DNA of 64,000 nucleotides, taken from assembly GCF_900141815.1 (NCBI RefSeq), contig NZ_FQYR01000005.1:496001-560000 (forward strand), read 5' to 3'. Under the pieces are notes generated by a model. It saw only the letters and a program-made list of their open reading frames with translations, was not told the DNA's origin and did no database searches. This DNA comes from Rubritalea squalenifaciens DSM 18772. Its GTDB lineage: Bacteria; Verrucomicrobiota; Verrucomicrobiia; Verrucomicrobiales; Akkermansiaceae. The position numbers and the translations under genes were made by a program. Shown in pieces: positions 17,007-25,264 of the stretch (position 1 is the first letter of the stretch; the number at the start of each line of letters is the position of its first letter).

Positions 17007-18140
17007 TCACAGTTGGCCGGTGAAGGCGCGGTGTTGGAGGGAGGCGAAGAGGGTGTCCAGCTCGGCGAGATGGGCGCGGTGTCGGGCTTTTTGGCGCTCG
17101 ACGGATTCGACGATGCGGGCGAATTTTTGTTGGAGGGTAAGAGGAGGTTTGATGAGTTCTACGCCTTTAAGCTTAGCTTTGGAAATATTTGGCATTGAAC
17201 CTGCAGCTCCGCCGGCCAATTTCTGAATTGAGCTGCGCTGGTGTGGTTCTATGAGTAGCTGCCATAAAAACAACTTCTCTACTTCACAATCAGCCTTGAG
17301 GCGAAGACGGAAGATTAGGTCTGGAAGCATTAGCTTGGGACGGGTGTCGTAGACGTAAGCTGCCGCTGCTACCAATTCGTGAGTGTTCTTTCTGGCGAAT
17401 AAGATGTCGCCCCGTTTGACTTCCAACTTTGGTCGTGGGGAGAGTGCGGCAGGAAGTGCTTTATTTTCTGATTCATCGTATACACACCATGTAATAGCCC
17501 CCAACTTGAGGACTCCCCATTCTTTGTCTGTCACAGATCTCTGCTCACATTTGGGGCTCCATCCACTATCTATATTTTCTAACCATTCGTTTAATGCTTG
17601 TTTCTCCCACCCCTTCGGATTCGTGACGGGGTCTCCGAAGAGGTCTAGGAAGGTGGACTGGAGGAGTTGGTCTAACTGGGCGAGGGCTTCGCGGCGCTTG
17701 GTTCGCAAGGCGTCCGCTGTATCCAGGATCCCCGCAATACGCTTCTGCTCGGCGAGGGGGGGGAGGGGAACATTAAGGCGTTTGAGTGACTGAGCAGTAA
17801 TTTGAGGTTGAGCTACACCTGTGATGATACCATGGAAGTCGAAGTTCTTAAGATAGTGTCCAAGAAATTCTAGCGTTACTTTTGATGTGTCAAGGTCATC
17901 AAGCGCCATTGCATTGCCCGTGACGTATGATTTCGAATCGCAGACATTTATCGATCCGCATGTGGCGCCGCGGCATGTTATCAGTAGCGTAGGGGTCTCA
18001 TGGTTGTATTCTGAATAGTATCCAATGATTCCATTTGCTCCGTAAACGGCATATCCTTTGTCTGTCAACTTTGATTTGGGGATGGTAGGCCATTGTCTAG
18101 GTCTACAGACTGAGTGTAAGGGGGCAAAAGGCCAGTTCAT
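17007..18140 (-). CDS. hsdS: Type I restriction-modification specificity subunit
   Basis: A 377-residue DNA-recognition subunit. Target-recognition domain 1 (~1-120, with YGANGIIGYY and GVAQPQIT) is followed by the conserved spacer helix (LPPLAEQKRIAGILDTADAL, ~125-150). Target-recognition domain 2 (~175-330) and a second spacer helix (LQQKFARIVESVERQK) complete the two-fold layout. The length is slightly short for the family, but both halves are present. Its ATG overlaps the hsdM stop (ATGA), so it is co-translated with the methylase. The two TRDs determine the bipartite target; the recognised sequence cannot be read from here. Confidence 0.93.
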   Translation of the reverse strand: MNWPFAPLHSVCRPRQWPTIPKSKLTDKGYAVYGANGIIGYYSEYNHETPTLLITCRGATCGSINVCDSKSYVTGNAMALDDLDTSKVTLEFLGHYLKNFDFHGIITGVAQPQITAQSLKRLNVPLPPLAEQKRIAGILDTADALRTKRREALAQLDQLLQSTFLDLFGDPVTNPKGWEKQALNEWLENIDSGWSPKCEQRSVTDKEWGVLKLGAITWCVYDESENKALPAALSPRPKLEVKRGDILFARKNTHELVAAAAYVYDTRPKLMLPDLIFRLRLKADCEVEKLFLWQLLIEPHQRSSIQKLAGGAAGSMPNISKAKLKGVELIKPPLTLQQKFARIVESVERQKARHRAHLAELDTLFASLQHRAFTGQL

Positions 18141-19624
18141 TTCAGCATGTCCTCCAGTTCTTTTCTACCCGCTTCGATCTCTGCATCCAGCTTTGTCAGA
18201 CGCTTGAGAATTTCCTGTGGTGAATCGTGTTCGACGGCCTCATACTCCACTTCCTTGTAGCGGTTGATTGAGAGGTCGTAGTCCTGGCTTGCAATCTCCT
18301 CCTTGGGGACGAGAAAGCTTTGCTCAGTGCGCTTGCGTGAGCTTTCACTACCGAGACTGCGCCAGCGCTGGAGGAGGTCCGGTAGGTCACTCTTGTCCGG
18401 CTGCAGGGTGCGCTTGTCGTCGAGCGAGAAGCCGTCTGCCTGCATATCGTAGAACCAGACGTGGTCGGTGCCGCCGGAGTTGGTCTTGGTGAAGAAGAGG
18501 ATGGCGGTGGAGACACCGGCGTAGGGCTTGAAGACGCCCGAGGGCATGGAGACGATGGCATCCAGCTTCTGGTCTTCCACCAGCATCCTGCGGATCTCTT
18601 TGTGTGCTTTAGAACTGCCAAATAGGACACCATCGGGCACGATGACTGCCGCGCGGCCACCGGTCTTGAGCAGGCGCAGGAAGAGTGCCAGGAAGAGCAG
18701 CTCGGTCTTCTTGGTTTTGACGATCTGGAGAAGGTCCTTGGCGGTGGACTCATAGTCCAGGCTGCCAGCGAAGGGTGGGTTGGCCAGGATGAGGGAGAAT
18801 TTCTCCTCGTCGCCAGCATGGGCCTCCTCCAGCGAGTCCTTGTAGCGGACGTCTGGATTCTCGATGCCGTGCAGCAGCATGTTCATGCTGCCGATGCGGA
18901 GCATGGTAGTATCGAAATCGTAGCCATGGAAGGTCTGCTCTGAGAAGCGCTTGCGTGCGGTATCGTCCTTGAATACCTCGGTGCCGTGCTCCTTGGCCAT
19001 GTACTCGGCAGCGGCTACGAGGAAGCCACAGGTGCCGCAGGCAGGATCGCAGATGGTGTCCTTTGGTGTGGGAGCGGTCATGTCCACCATCAGCTTGATG
19101 ATGTGGCGCGGGGTGCGGAACTGCCCGTTCTGCCCGGCGGAGGCTATCTTGCCCAGCATGTATTCGTAGAGGTCTCCCTTGGTGTCCTGGTCGGACATGT
19201 CGATGGAGTCGAGCTGGTCGACCACGTTGGCGAGTAGTGATGCCTTGGGGAACATGAAGAGAGCATCCTTCATGTGGTGTGCGAAGGTGGAGTCCTCCTC
19301 GCTGCCATCCGGCGTGGTGGTTTTGCCCAGAGTCTTGATGAAGGGGAATGCCTTGTCCTTTATCAGCTCAAAGAGTGTCTCTGGTGCCAGATCGCGGAAG
19401 CGGCTCCAGCGCAGCTCCTGCTGGTCCTCGGAGAAGATGGGGTCCTCGATCGGCTGCTTGAGCCTGTTGGCCTTGCGCTCGCGCAGGGTGTGGATTTCAT
19501 CGAGACGCTTGATAAAGAGCAGGTAGGTGAGCTGCTCGATGACAGTGAGCGGGTTGGCAATGCCGCCCGCCCACATGGCATCCCAGATGCGGTCGACTTT
19601 GGATTTGAGTTCTCCGGTGATCAT
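18137..19624 (-). CDS. hsdM: Type I restriction-modification N6-adenine methylase subunit
   Basis: A 495-residue modification subunit. The N-terminal HsdM helical domain (~1-135) precedes the methylase core, with the SAM-binding motif DPACGTCGF (~195) and the catalytic NPPF (~280, ILANPPFAG). The C-terminal helices (ASQDYDLSINRY) are typical of the family. It methylates adenine in the HsdS-defined target and forms the M2S core of the complex. It starts 4 bases after the HNH gene and overlaps hsdS by 4 bases, so HNH-hsdM-hsdS form one tight transcription unit. Confidence 0.95.
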   Translation of the reverse strand: MITGELKSKVDRIWDAMWAGGIANPLTVIEQLTYLLFIKRLDEIHTLRERKANRLKQPIEDPIFSEDQQELRWSRFRDLAPETLFELIKDKAFPFIKTLGKTTTPDGSEEDSTFAHHMKDALFMFPKASLLANVVDQLDSIDMSDQDTKGDLYEYMLGKIASAGQNGQFRTPRHIIKLMVDMTAPTPKDTICDPACGTCGFLVAAAEYMAKEHGTEVFKDDTARKRFSEQTFHGYDFDTTMLRIGSMNMLLHGIENPDVRYKDSLEEAHAGDEEKFSLILANPPFAGSLDYESTAKDLLQIVKTKKTELLFLALFLRLLKTGGRAAVIVPDGVLFGSSKAHKEIRRMLVEDQKLDAIVSMPSGVFKPYAGVSTAILFFTKTNSGGTDHVWFYDMQADGFSLDDKRTLQPDKSDLPDLLQRWRSLGSESSRKRTEQSFLVPKEEIASQDYDLSINRYKEVEYEAVEHDSPQEILKRLTKLDAEIEAGRKELEDMLK

Positions 19625-19628
19625 GAAG

Positions 19629-20867
19629 TTAGGAAATTAGTGATTTAGAAAGTTGGTTTAAAAGGGTATCGCGATCCTTGTATTTTACTGGATCCTTACG
19701 CAACCAGTAATGTGCGATGTAATGGCAATTGGGGCAGAGGGTGATGAGGTCGGCAAGTGTTGTTTTACGTGGATGGGTACGTTCCGCCAGCGGGTCAAGA
19801 TGGTGGACGTGTACAATCTGTTTGTGGAAGTGGAATTTGCACGCCACACATGAGTGGTTATCTCGCTTTTTAGCTTCAGCCGCTTTCTTCGCAGACCGCT
19901 GAATGCGATAGCCATTCACTTCTTTGAGGGCGCCTTCTTCCTCTCCCAAATCGGTAAATCCAACTTCACGTCCAATTTCGTCTGCAATGGATGCTTCGGT
20001 TTGTTCGCCGACTTTGGTTTTAGTCATCCAAATCGGTCGCAGGTCTTCGCTGTAGAAGAACCAACGGTATTTTCTATGAGGTTCGCTGGTGTTTCCGTAC
20101 TGGGGATAGAGTCGTTCCCTGATCAGCTTCAGACGTGCCTCAGGGCAGCTGTCTTTGGGGAGGTCATCGACAATATGAGAGAAAACTCGAAGAATGCTCT
20201 TCCGGTGATTCTTTGAGATGATGACTTCGTATTTGTCCGGATTACAGAGGTGAATCAGGGCTGCATGAATACCGCAATAGTCCTTCAACGTAATACCCCG
20301 ATGGGGCTGAGGGGAGCCATGAAGGGCCTCATAGCTCAGAGACTCAAGGCGCTGGCGGAAGTCCTCAGGACTTTTGAGTGAAGAGTCATCAAAGACCATG
20401 CTGAGAATTCGCAACAGGGCTCTGATCTCATAGTATTTATTGGTTTGGTAGTACTGGCCCGGGTGAGCAATGAAGTGACTACCACCCTTCCCGAAGTAGG
20501 CAGCGTCATCATCACGAACTTCGTCATCTGAAAACCACCTTAGGGCATAGGATCGCTTTTTCTCGGCCTGGATGCCCTCGGTGTGTAATGCCCAGAGGTA
20601 TTCGATATTGGCAAAGAAGAGTCTGGTATTGCGTGGAGCATCTTCGAACTGCTTCAAAGCTTTCACTCCAAAAGCCTCTTTACCTTCGTCGAAGTTTTCT
20701 ACATAGCGTTGTAATACGTCATCGATCGCATGGCTGATATCCAGCTTTTCGTGCGATTTGGTGATGAAGCTGCGGTGCTGAATGAGGAAGAGCTCAATGA
20801 ACTCAGCAAATACTGTGTAGGAGTGATAGTTTTTCCACGTGAAGTTCTCTGGCGGGGCTACAGGCAT
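19629..20867 (-). CDS. HNH endonuclease domain protein in the type I RM operon
   Basis: A 412-residue protein. A ~300-residue alpha-rich N-terminal region that I do not recognise precedes an HNH nuclease domain near the C-terminus. That domain shows a first CxxC (SCVACKF), then HVHHLDPLAE with the catalytic His pair, then LITLCPNCHYIAHY with the second zinc CxxC and the final His. It is expected to be a metal-dependent DNA nuclease. The gene ends 4 bases before hsdM, so it is almost certainly co-transcribed with the RM genes. It may be an accessory restriction effector, for example one cutting modified DNA (inference). Confidence 0.82.
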   Translation of the reverse strand: MPVAPPENFTWKNYHSYTVFAEFIELFLIQHRSFITKSHEKLDISHAIDDVLQRYVENFDEGKEAFGVKALKQFEDAPRNTRLFFANIEYLWALHTEGIQAEKKRSYALRWFSDDEVRDDDAAYFGKGGSHFIAHPGQYYQTNKYYEIRALLRILSMVFDDSSLKSPEDFRQRLESLSYEALHGSPQPHRGITLKDYCGIHAALIHLCNPDKYEVIISKNHRKSILRVFSHIVDDLPKDSCPEARLKLIRERLYPQYGNTSEPHRKYRWFFYSEDLRPIWMTKTKVGEQTEASIADEIGREVGFTDLGEEEGALKEVNGYRIQRSAKKAAEAKKRDNHSCVACKFHFHKQIVHVHHLDPLAERTHPRKTTLADLITLCPNCHYIAHYWLRKDPVKYKDRDTLLNQLSKSLIS

Positions 20868-21027
20868 GGTGACAGTTTAAATAGTAGGTGGGACAATTGA
20901 AGGGGGATGTTGGGAGGAGTCTGACGGTGTTGTGTAAGTGACTAGATTAGACTTTCTATGTTTCTGTTTCGCTTGTGCCGCTCTAGACCGGTACAGGGCG
21001 GAGTATTTATGGAGTAGAAGCCTTTGG

Positions 21028-21858
21028 CTAGGTGACAGGGCTAGCTTGATACTCAGGAGAGATTTCAAGGTGATCCGAACTGTAGTCATCCCAGTGTATG
21101 CGCATGTGTGGTTCATCACCTTTCGGAAGTCTGGAGCGCTTGATCAGCTTTCCGTCGATGCGCATGTCAGGGTCAATCTTGACGATGGCTAATACGCCCC
21201 AGTTACCAGAACGCTTTACCGTGACGAATGGTTCGCTCTTGATCGGGGTGATAGTCTTCACTTCCACCAGTACATTTGCTAGCTGTGCTTCGTGGCCCGG
21301 TTTTGCCATGCGTCCATCAGAGCCTTGTGCTTGCGCTGGATTTTGAGTGAATCCGAATCTATCGGCAGCATATCTCTCGCCGATTTCTCCGTAGATAGGA
21401 AGGTGCTGCTCGTATTCTTTGTAGTAGCGGTCGGCGAAGGATAGCAGCCAGCCGTAGGATATGGGTGGTGTCGTTCTCGGGTGGTTGAATTTGCCTTTCT
21501 TGTAGAGTTCAACATCCCTGGCGAAGAGGTACTGGGGGGAGATATTATCGAAATCTTCAAAAGAATCACTCAGTGCATACTTCAGCTTCTTCGGATTCAA
21601 GCTCAGAGAGTCGACGTGTTTCTTGAAGAAACTATAAGGCGCGAGGTAGCGGTTGTGGGCGCGATAATAGGCCACGGAAGCGTGGAGGAGTTCCTCGACC
21701 AAAGTGGTCTCGTCTTCATCACGCGCAATGGCCTCTAGAACATCCTTTTCATCAGTGATCCCTCTGAGTTCCAGCTCGCTACGCTTCTCTTGCAGGTAGA
21801 TGTGAGTGTTAATCTCATCCCAGCTAATCCATTCACCGTCGTCCCAAATGCCGTCCAT
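21028..21858 (-). CDS. Putative PD-(D/E)XK nuclease-like protein
   Basis: A 276-residue soluble protein. The N-terminal ~150 residues are helical. Residues ~155-235 have the order of a PD-(D/E)XK core: a helix with E158/E161 (YGEIGERYAADRFG), then GSDGR with D181, then a strand carrying E199-V-K201 (VLVEVKTI). I infer a restriction-type nuclease fold; the spacing is acceptable but not diagnostic, and the family is not recognised. It is the first gene of the minus-strand defence cluster, 160 bases upstream of the HNH gene, and lies next to a divergent promoter region. Confidence 0.5.
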   Translation of the reverse strand: MDGIWDDGEWISWDEINTHIYLQEKRSELELRGITDEKDVLEAIARDEDETTLVEELLHASVAYYRAHNRYLAPYSFFKKHVDSLSLNPKKLKYALSDSFEDFDNISPQYLFARDVELYKKGKFNHPRTTPPISYGWLLSFADRYYKEYEQHLPIYGEIGERYAADRFGFTQNPAQAQGSDGRMAKPGHEAQLANVLVEVKTITPIKSEPFVTVKRSGNWGVLAIVKIDPDMRIDGKLIKRSRLPKGDEPHMRIHWDDYSSDHLEISPEYQASPVT

Positions 21859-22270
21859 ATTTTTGATGTAGTGATAAAATGAGTTATTTAGATTAATCGT
21901 TCAGAGCCGCTGTAGTTGCAGCTGGGGATGGCTTTGCAGGTATACAAGGCCGACCTTTGCGATAGGATAGTGTGTGAACCTGATTATCTTGGATAAAAAG
22001 CGGTGTGCCATAGTTAGGATCAATCATAGGGAAACGACTCTGGGATAAGAGGCCATTTCCCTATCAATTTTGAGACGGGGATACGAGGTGAAAATGTGTC
22101 GTTCCAAGCTACAGTGACATGGTTTTAGCGTTGGGTTTCTATTACTCTTGGCTCGCTGGTGGTCTATTTATCTTAAGTATTTGAACTTAGGAGAGGTGTG
22201 GAGGTTTTCATTTTTTTTGGCAAATTTGTTAAGATGTCGCCGAAGTTTCCTGTTAAGGTGTAGAATTGGT
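21859..22270. other. Divergent intergenic region between defence island and sigma/FecR cluster
   Basis: About 410 bases without a gene, holding the upstream regions of the minus-strand nuclease-like gene and the plus-strand sigma gene. It contains a cruciform-type inverted repeat at 22026-22064 (listed separately) and an A/T-rich stretch at 22208-22235 just before the sigma gene. No sequence matching the tRNA-Leu 3' end was seen here. Confidence 0.5.
22026..22070. repeat. Nested inverted repeat between divergent genes
   Basis: Outer arms ATAGGGAAA (22026-22034) and TTTCCCTAT (22056-22064) enclose an inner CTCT/AGAG stem. CAATTTT follows on the plus strand, which makes it terminator-like; however, no plus-strand gene is visible upstream, so it may be an operator or the leftover of a lost gene. 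Confidence 0.55.
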
Positions 22271-22819
22271 ATGAATACCCCTCAGGACACATCCAAATGC
22301 TCCTATGCGGAGTTTATTAGTCTGCTGACTAAACAGCAGTCTGATCTGTGTGCTTATATTTATGCTCAGCTCGCAGGAAGCTCGGATGTGGAAGATGTGC
22401 TGCAGAAGACCAATTTGACTTTATGGGCGAAGAGGGATCATTTTACTCTAGGGACTGACTTCAAGAAGTGGTCGTTCAGGGTAGCCCGTTTTGAGGTGCT
22501 GGCACATCTGAAGAATTGTAAGAGAGACCACTGGCTGGTTTTCTCAGGAGAGCTTGCTGAGATCATTGCGGATGAATCTGAGGAGAAGCTGAGTGGGTCC
22601 TTTGATAAGATGAGGCACCTAGAGAAGTGCATCTCCAGATTGCGACCACAAGACCAGAGATTGCTGCGCCATCGGTATCAGGCAGGTAATTCGCTGCGCG
22701 AATATGCCCAGCAAGTGGGCAGGAGTGTCTCCACGCTTTCAGTCACGCTCTATCGTCTGCGCGTGATGCTGAAGGACTGTGTGGAGAAGAAACTCAATGA
22801 GGAAGGGGGGAGAGTATGA
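22271..22819 (+). CDS. ECF-type RNA polymerase sigma factor
   Basis: A 182-residue sigma-70 family protein. Region 2 is at ~10-85 (ELAGSSDVEDVLQ-like acidic helix, then TDFKKWSFRVARFEVL) and region 4 at ~125-175 (LRPQDQRLLRHRY, then the HTH SLREYAQQVGRSVSTLS). The start at 22271 (MNTPQD) is chosen because residues encoded upstream do not look like the family. The TGA overlaps the FecR gene's ATG (ATGA), giving a coupled sigma/anti-sigma pair. It probably directs transcription of the plus-strand surface-protein genes that follow, and perhaps its own promoter. Confidence 0.9.
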   Translation: MNTPQDTSKCSYAEFISLLTKQQSDLCAYIYAQLAGSSDVEDVLQKTNLTLWAKRDHFTLGTDFKKWSFRVARFEVLAHLKNCKRDHWLVFSGELAEIIADESEEKLSGSFDKMRHLEKCISRLRPQDQRLLRHRYQAGNSLREYAQQVGRSVSTLSVTLYRLRVMLKDCVEKKLNEEGGRV

Positions 22820-24399
22820 ATGAGAGGGCTCATCAATTGATCCAGAGATTGTGGGATAAAACCATCAGTGCTGACGAGTTTGAGGAATTGAACACCATGA
22901 TGCTGGCTGACCCTCAAGTCAGGGATCTTTACTACGAGTATGTGTCACTGGAACAGGGTCTCAAGTTCCACCTGAGTAACGCATCACATAAGCCCGGGAT
23001 ACCGGGACTGGCTAGTTTCCTGTTAGCAATGCAGTCTAGAAGAAATCGCAAGATCGCCATGGTGTCGGCCTTGGCTGCAATGATCGTGCTAGGCTTCGCG
23101 CTAAGCCTGTTCTTTATAGATCGTTCGGTTGACCAAATTAACTACAAGGTGACGCCTGGCACGATTGTGCAGTTTTCGAGTTCTGATGAGGGGCAAACGG
23201 GCGAGCCTGGTGTTTTCAAGGTTGGTTCCACGATGGTCATCTCCCAGGGAGTTGTAGAGCTTGATTTTGAGTCTGGTGTGAAATCAGTGGTCTCTGGGCC
23301 AGCCAAGTTGACTCTGTATGCTGAGGATAGATTGGCGATGGATTATGGCACGGGGTGGTTCCGTGTTCCTAAGGAGGCTGTGGGTTTCGCCGTCACAACC
23401 AAGGAGTTGGAGGTGATCGACTTGGGTACTGAGTTTGGTGTGATCTCTGACCTGAATGAACCGGATCAGGTTCATGTGTTAGATGGGAGTGTGAAGGTCA
23501 AGTCCTTGAGGGGTCAGAGGCAGGAACTCGTATTGGCAAGAGATCAGGCTGTTAGTGTCTATCCAGTAGGGAGTTTTGAAAATCTACCTGCAGAGGACAA
23601 GTATTTCTTAACCAGTCTACCAGTAGTCTTGCCACATCTCCATTTCTCGTTTGATCAAGCAAATGACTTTGTAGCGAGTAACACGATCATCGGTCTCCAG
23701 GACTTTGATTACAGTTACCATGGTGACCGCCCCATGCTTGAGAATGGAGTGTTCGGTGAGGCCATTCACTTGAATGGAAAGAACAACTATCTGGAGACGA
23801 ACTGGCCAGGTATTTTATCCAATGACCCCAGGAGTGTGGCCTTGTGGATGAAGATGCCCAAGAAGAGATTAGTGGATGAAGACGCCGATCACTTTGGCGA
23901 TACGATCGTCGGGTGGGGGATGCAGCGAGATAGGAATAGCTTTGAGGCTGGAATCCACAGCAAGTGGACGCTGCATATGGATTATCGAAGAGATCGCTCT
24001 CCCTTCTTAAATATAAGTTTCGGAGGAGTCTGGTATTATGCAGATGATATCGTTCTAGATAATGATCAGTGGAATCACATTGTGGTCACTTATTCTGGAG
24101 AGAAAAATAAGGACGGCTTTCCTCTGGTTAAACTCTATTTGAATGCTGAACTGATAGATGTTCACCCTGTGCGGGGTGCCTATGTGAAGCCGGTGAGCGA
24201 GCAGGAGGTGCTGATCCGGACTCTGGAAAAAACCCCAGTGGTGATGGGGGCAACACTTTCGAGTGAGTCAGAACTGAATGTAAGGGAGGGGATGTATCTA
24301 GGCGCCATGATTGATGAACTTTATATCATCGAAGGTGTGATCGGTCCGGAAGAGGTGAAGTCACTGATGGACTCCAATAAGCTGCCTGAGCGGAACTGA
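22816..24399 (+). CDS. FecR-type anti-sigma protein with C-terminal LamG domain
   Basis: A 527-residue single-pass membrane protein. A short cytoplasmic anti-sigma segment (~1-70) precedes one transmembrane helix (~77-99, rich in A, V, L, F). A FecR domain follows (~110-245, including ELEVIDLGTEFGVI and VHVLDGSVKVKS). A concanavalin-like LamG domain occupies ~275-515, with SVALWMKM, DQWNHIVVTYSG and MIDELYII strands. FecR proteins normally relay a signal from an outer-membrane receptor to the sigma factor. Here a LamG domain sits on the periplasmic side instead, which suggests direct sensing of a carbohydrate or protein ligand (inference). Confidence 0.88.
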   Translation: MNERAHQLIQRLWDKTISADEFEELNTMMLADPQVRDLYYEYVSLEQGLKFHLSNASHKPGIPGLASFLLAMQSRRNRKIAMVSALAAMIVLGFALSLFFIDRSVDQINYKVTPGTIVQFSSSDEGQTGEPGVFKVGSTMVISQGVVELDFESGVKSVVSGPAKLTLYAEDRLAMDYGTGWFRVPKEAVGFAVTTKELEVIDLGTEFGVISDLNEPDQVHVLDGSVKVKSLRGQRQELVLARDQAVSVYPVGSFENLPAEDKYFLTSLPVVLPHLHFSFDQANDFVASNTIIGLQDFDYSYHGDRPMLENGVFGEAIHLNGKNNYLETNWPGILSNDPRSVALWMKMPKKRLVDEDADHFGDTIVGWGMQRDRNSFEAGIHSKWTLHMDYRRDRSPFLNISFGGVWYYADDIVLDNDQWNHIVVTYSGEKNKDGFPLVKLYLNAELIDVHPVRGAYVKPVSEQEVLIRTLEKTPVVMGATLSSESELNVREGMYLGAMIDELYIIEGVIGPEEVKSLMDSNKLPERN

Positions 24400-24477
24400 G
24401 TGTGGGGCGGGCATTAATTTTCGACGGTTCTCTTCTATGTAGAGCTGAGAAACACAAAAACAAACACAACTGAAAAA

Positions 24478-25155
24478 ATGAATAAACTCGTAACTGCTAG
24501 TGCATTAGCTACCCTAGGTCTCGCCGGTATGGCGCAGGCTACACTCACAGCTTGGCAGACAGAAGTAGGGCTTGGTGCCACTGCCTCCTCAACAGTCTTC
24601 GCTACCACCAGTACTCCAGTCAAACATGATGTAGGTACTCTTTCTGGGGCTCAATCCTTTGAGTTCATTGTCAACGCAAACCTTGGAGGAGCTTCTTCGG
24701 CTCTTCTTGGTGACAGAACAAGCGGGACTGGTAATGAGCAGGCATTGAAATTTGAACAGTACAACAACACAGGCAACTTGGGCTTGAGTGCATTTGGTGT
24801 GGCTGACTGGAACTCCGGTGTTGCCGCTCCTACAGGTGTAGATACTCATATCGTATTCAGCACTGATGGTGTTACAGGTACGAACCTGTACCTCAACGGA
24901 GCTTTGGTTGGAACAACGACAACCGTGTTAGATATTTCCGGACTCACTGGTCTGGGTGCTGTAGACCGAGGCGCTTCATTCCAGGATGTTATGGATGGAG
25001 ATATCCTTGGTTTTGCTTCCTATGATAGCGAATTGACTTCTGGGGAGATTCTTGACCACTACAATGCCTTTAATGCAGCCGCTGTCCCTGAGCCGACGTC
25101 TACCATGTTTATTGGACTCGGAGCAGTGTGTCTTCTCTTTAGGAAGCGTAGGTAG
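24478..25155 (+). CDS. LamG-like PEP-CTERM sorted protein
   Basis: A 225-residue exported protein: a signal peptide (~1-21, ending MAQA), a LamG-like beta-sandwich (~45-195) and a C-terminal PEP-CTERM tail (VPEPTS, hydrophobic helix, then RKRR). PEP-CTERM proteins are processed and anchored by an exosortase, usually with an exopolysaccharide. The LamG domain is closely related to one in the metzincin at 27128-32149: compare LKFEQYNNTGNLG and FGVADW here with LRFEQWSNSGKLG and YGVADY there. It follows the FecR gene after 78 bases and is a likely member of the sigma factor's regulon. Confidence 0.88.
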   Translation: MNKLVTASALATLGLAGMAQATLTAWQTEVGLGATASSTVFATTSTPVKHDVGTLSGAQSFEFIVNANLGGASSALLGDRTSGTGNEQALKFEQYNNTGNLGLSAFGVADWNSGVAAPTGVDTHIVFSTDGVTGTNLYLNGALVGTTTTVLDISGLTGLGAVDRGASFQDVMDGDILGFASYDSELTSGEILDHYNAFNAAAVPEPTSTMFIGLGAVCLLFRKRR

Positions 25156-25185
25156 TCATCTCGGTCTACAACATTCTACAATCGC

Positions 25186-25216
25186 AATTCTGCCTGGCAA
25201 TATGTCGGGCAGAATT
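25186..25216 (+). terminator. Hairpin after the PEP-CTERM gene
   Basis: Perfect 9-bp arms AATTCTGCC (25186-25194) and GGCAGAATT (25208-25216) enclose a 13-base loop. The T-run after it is poor, so termination is plausible but not certain. Confidence 0.5.
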
Positions 25217-25264
25217 TATGCTATAGAGAAAGCTTTATTTTATCAGTTGGAATAATGATTTAGA

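Noticed and set aside
18196-18819. Long serine/proline-rich ORF overlapping hsdM
   Set aside because: It is a frame-shifted shadow of hsdM with biased composition and no family features.
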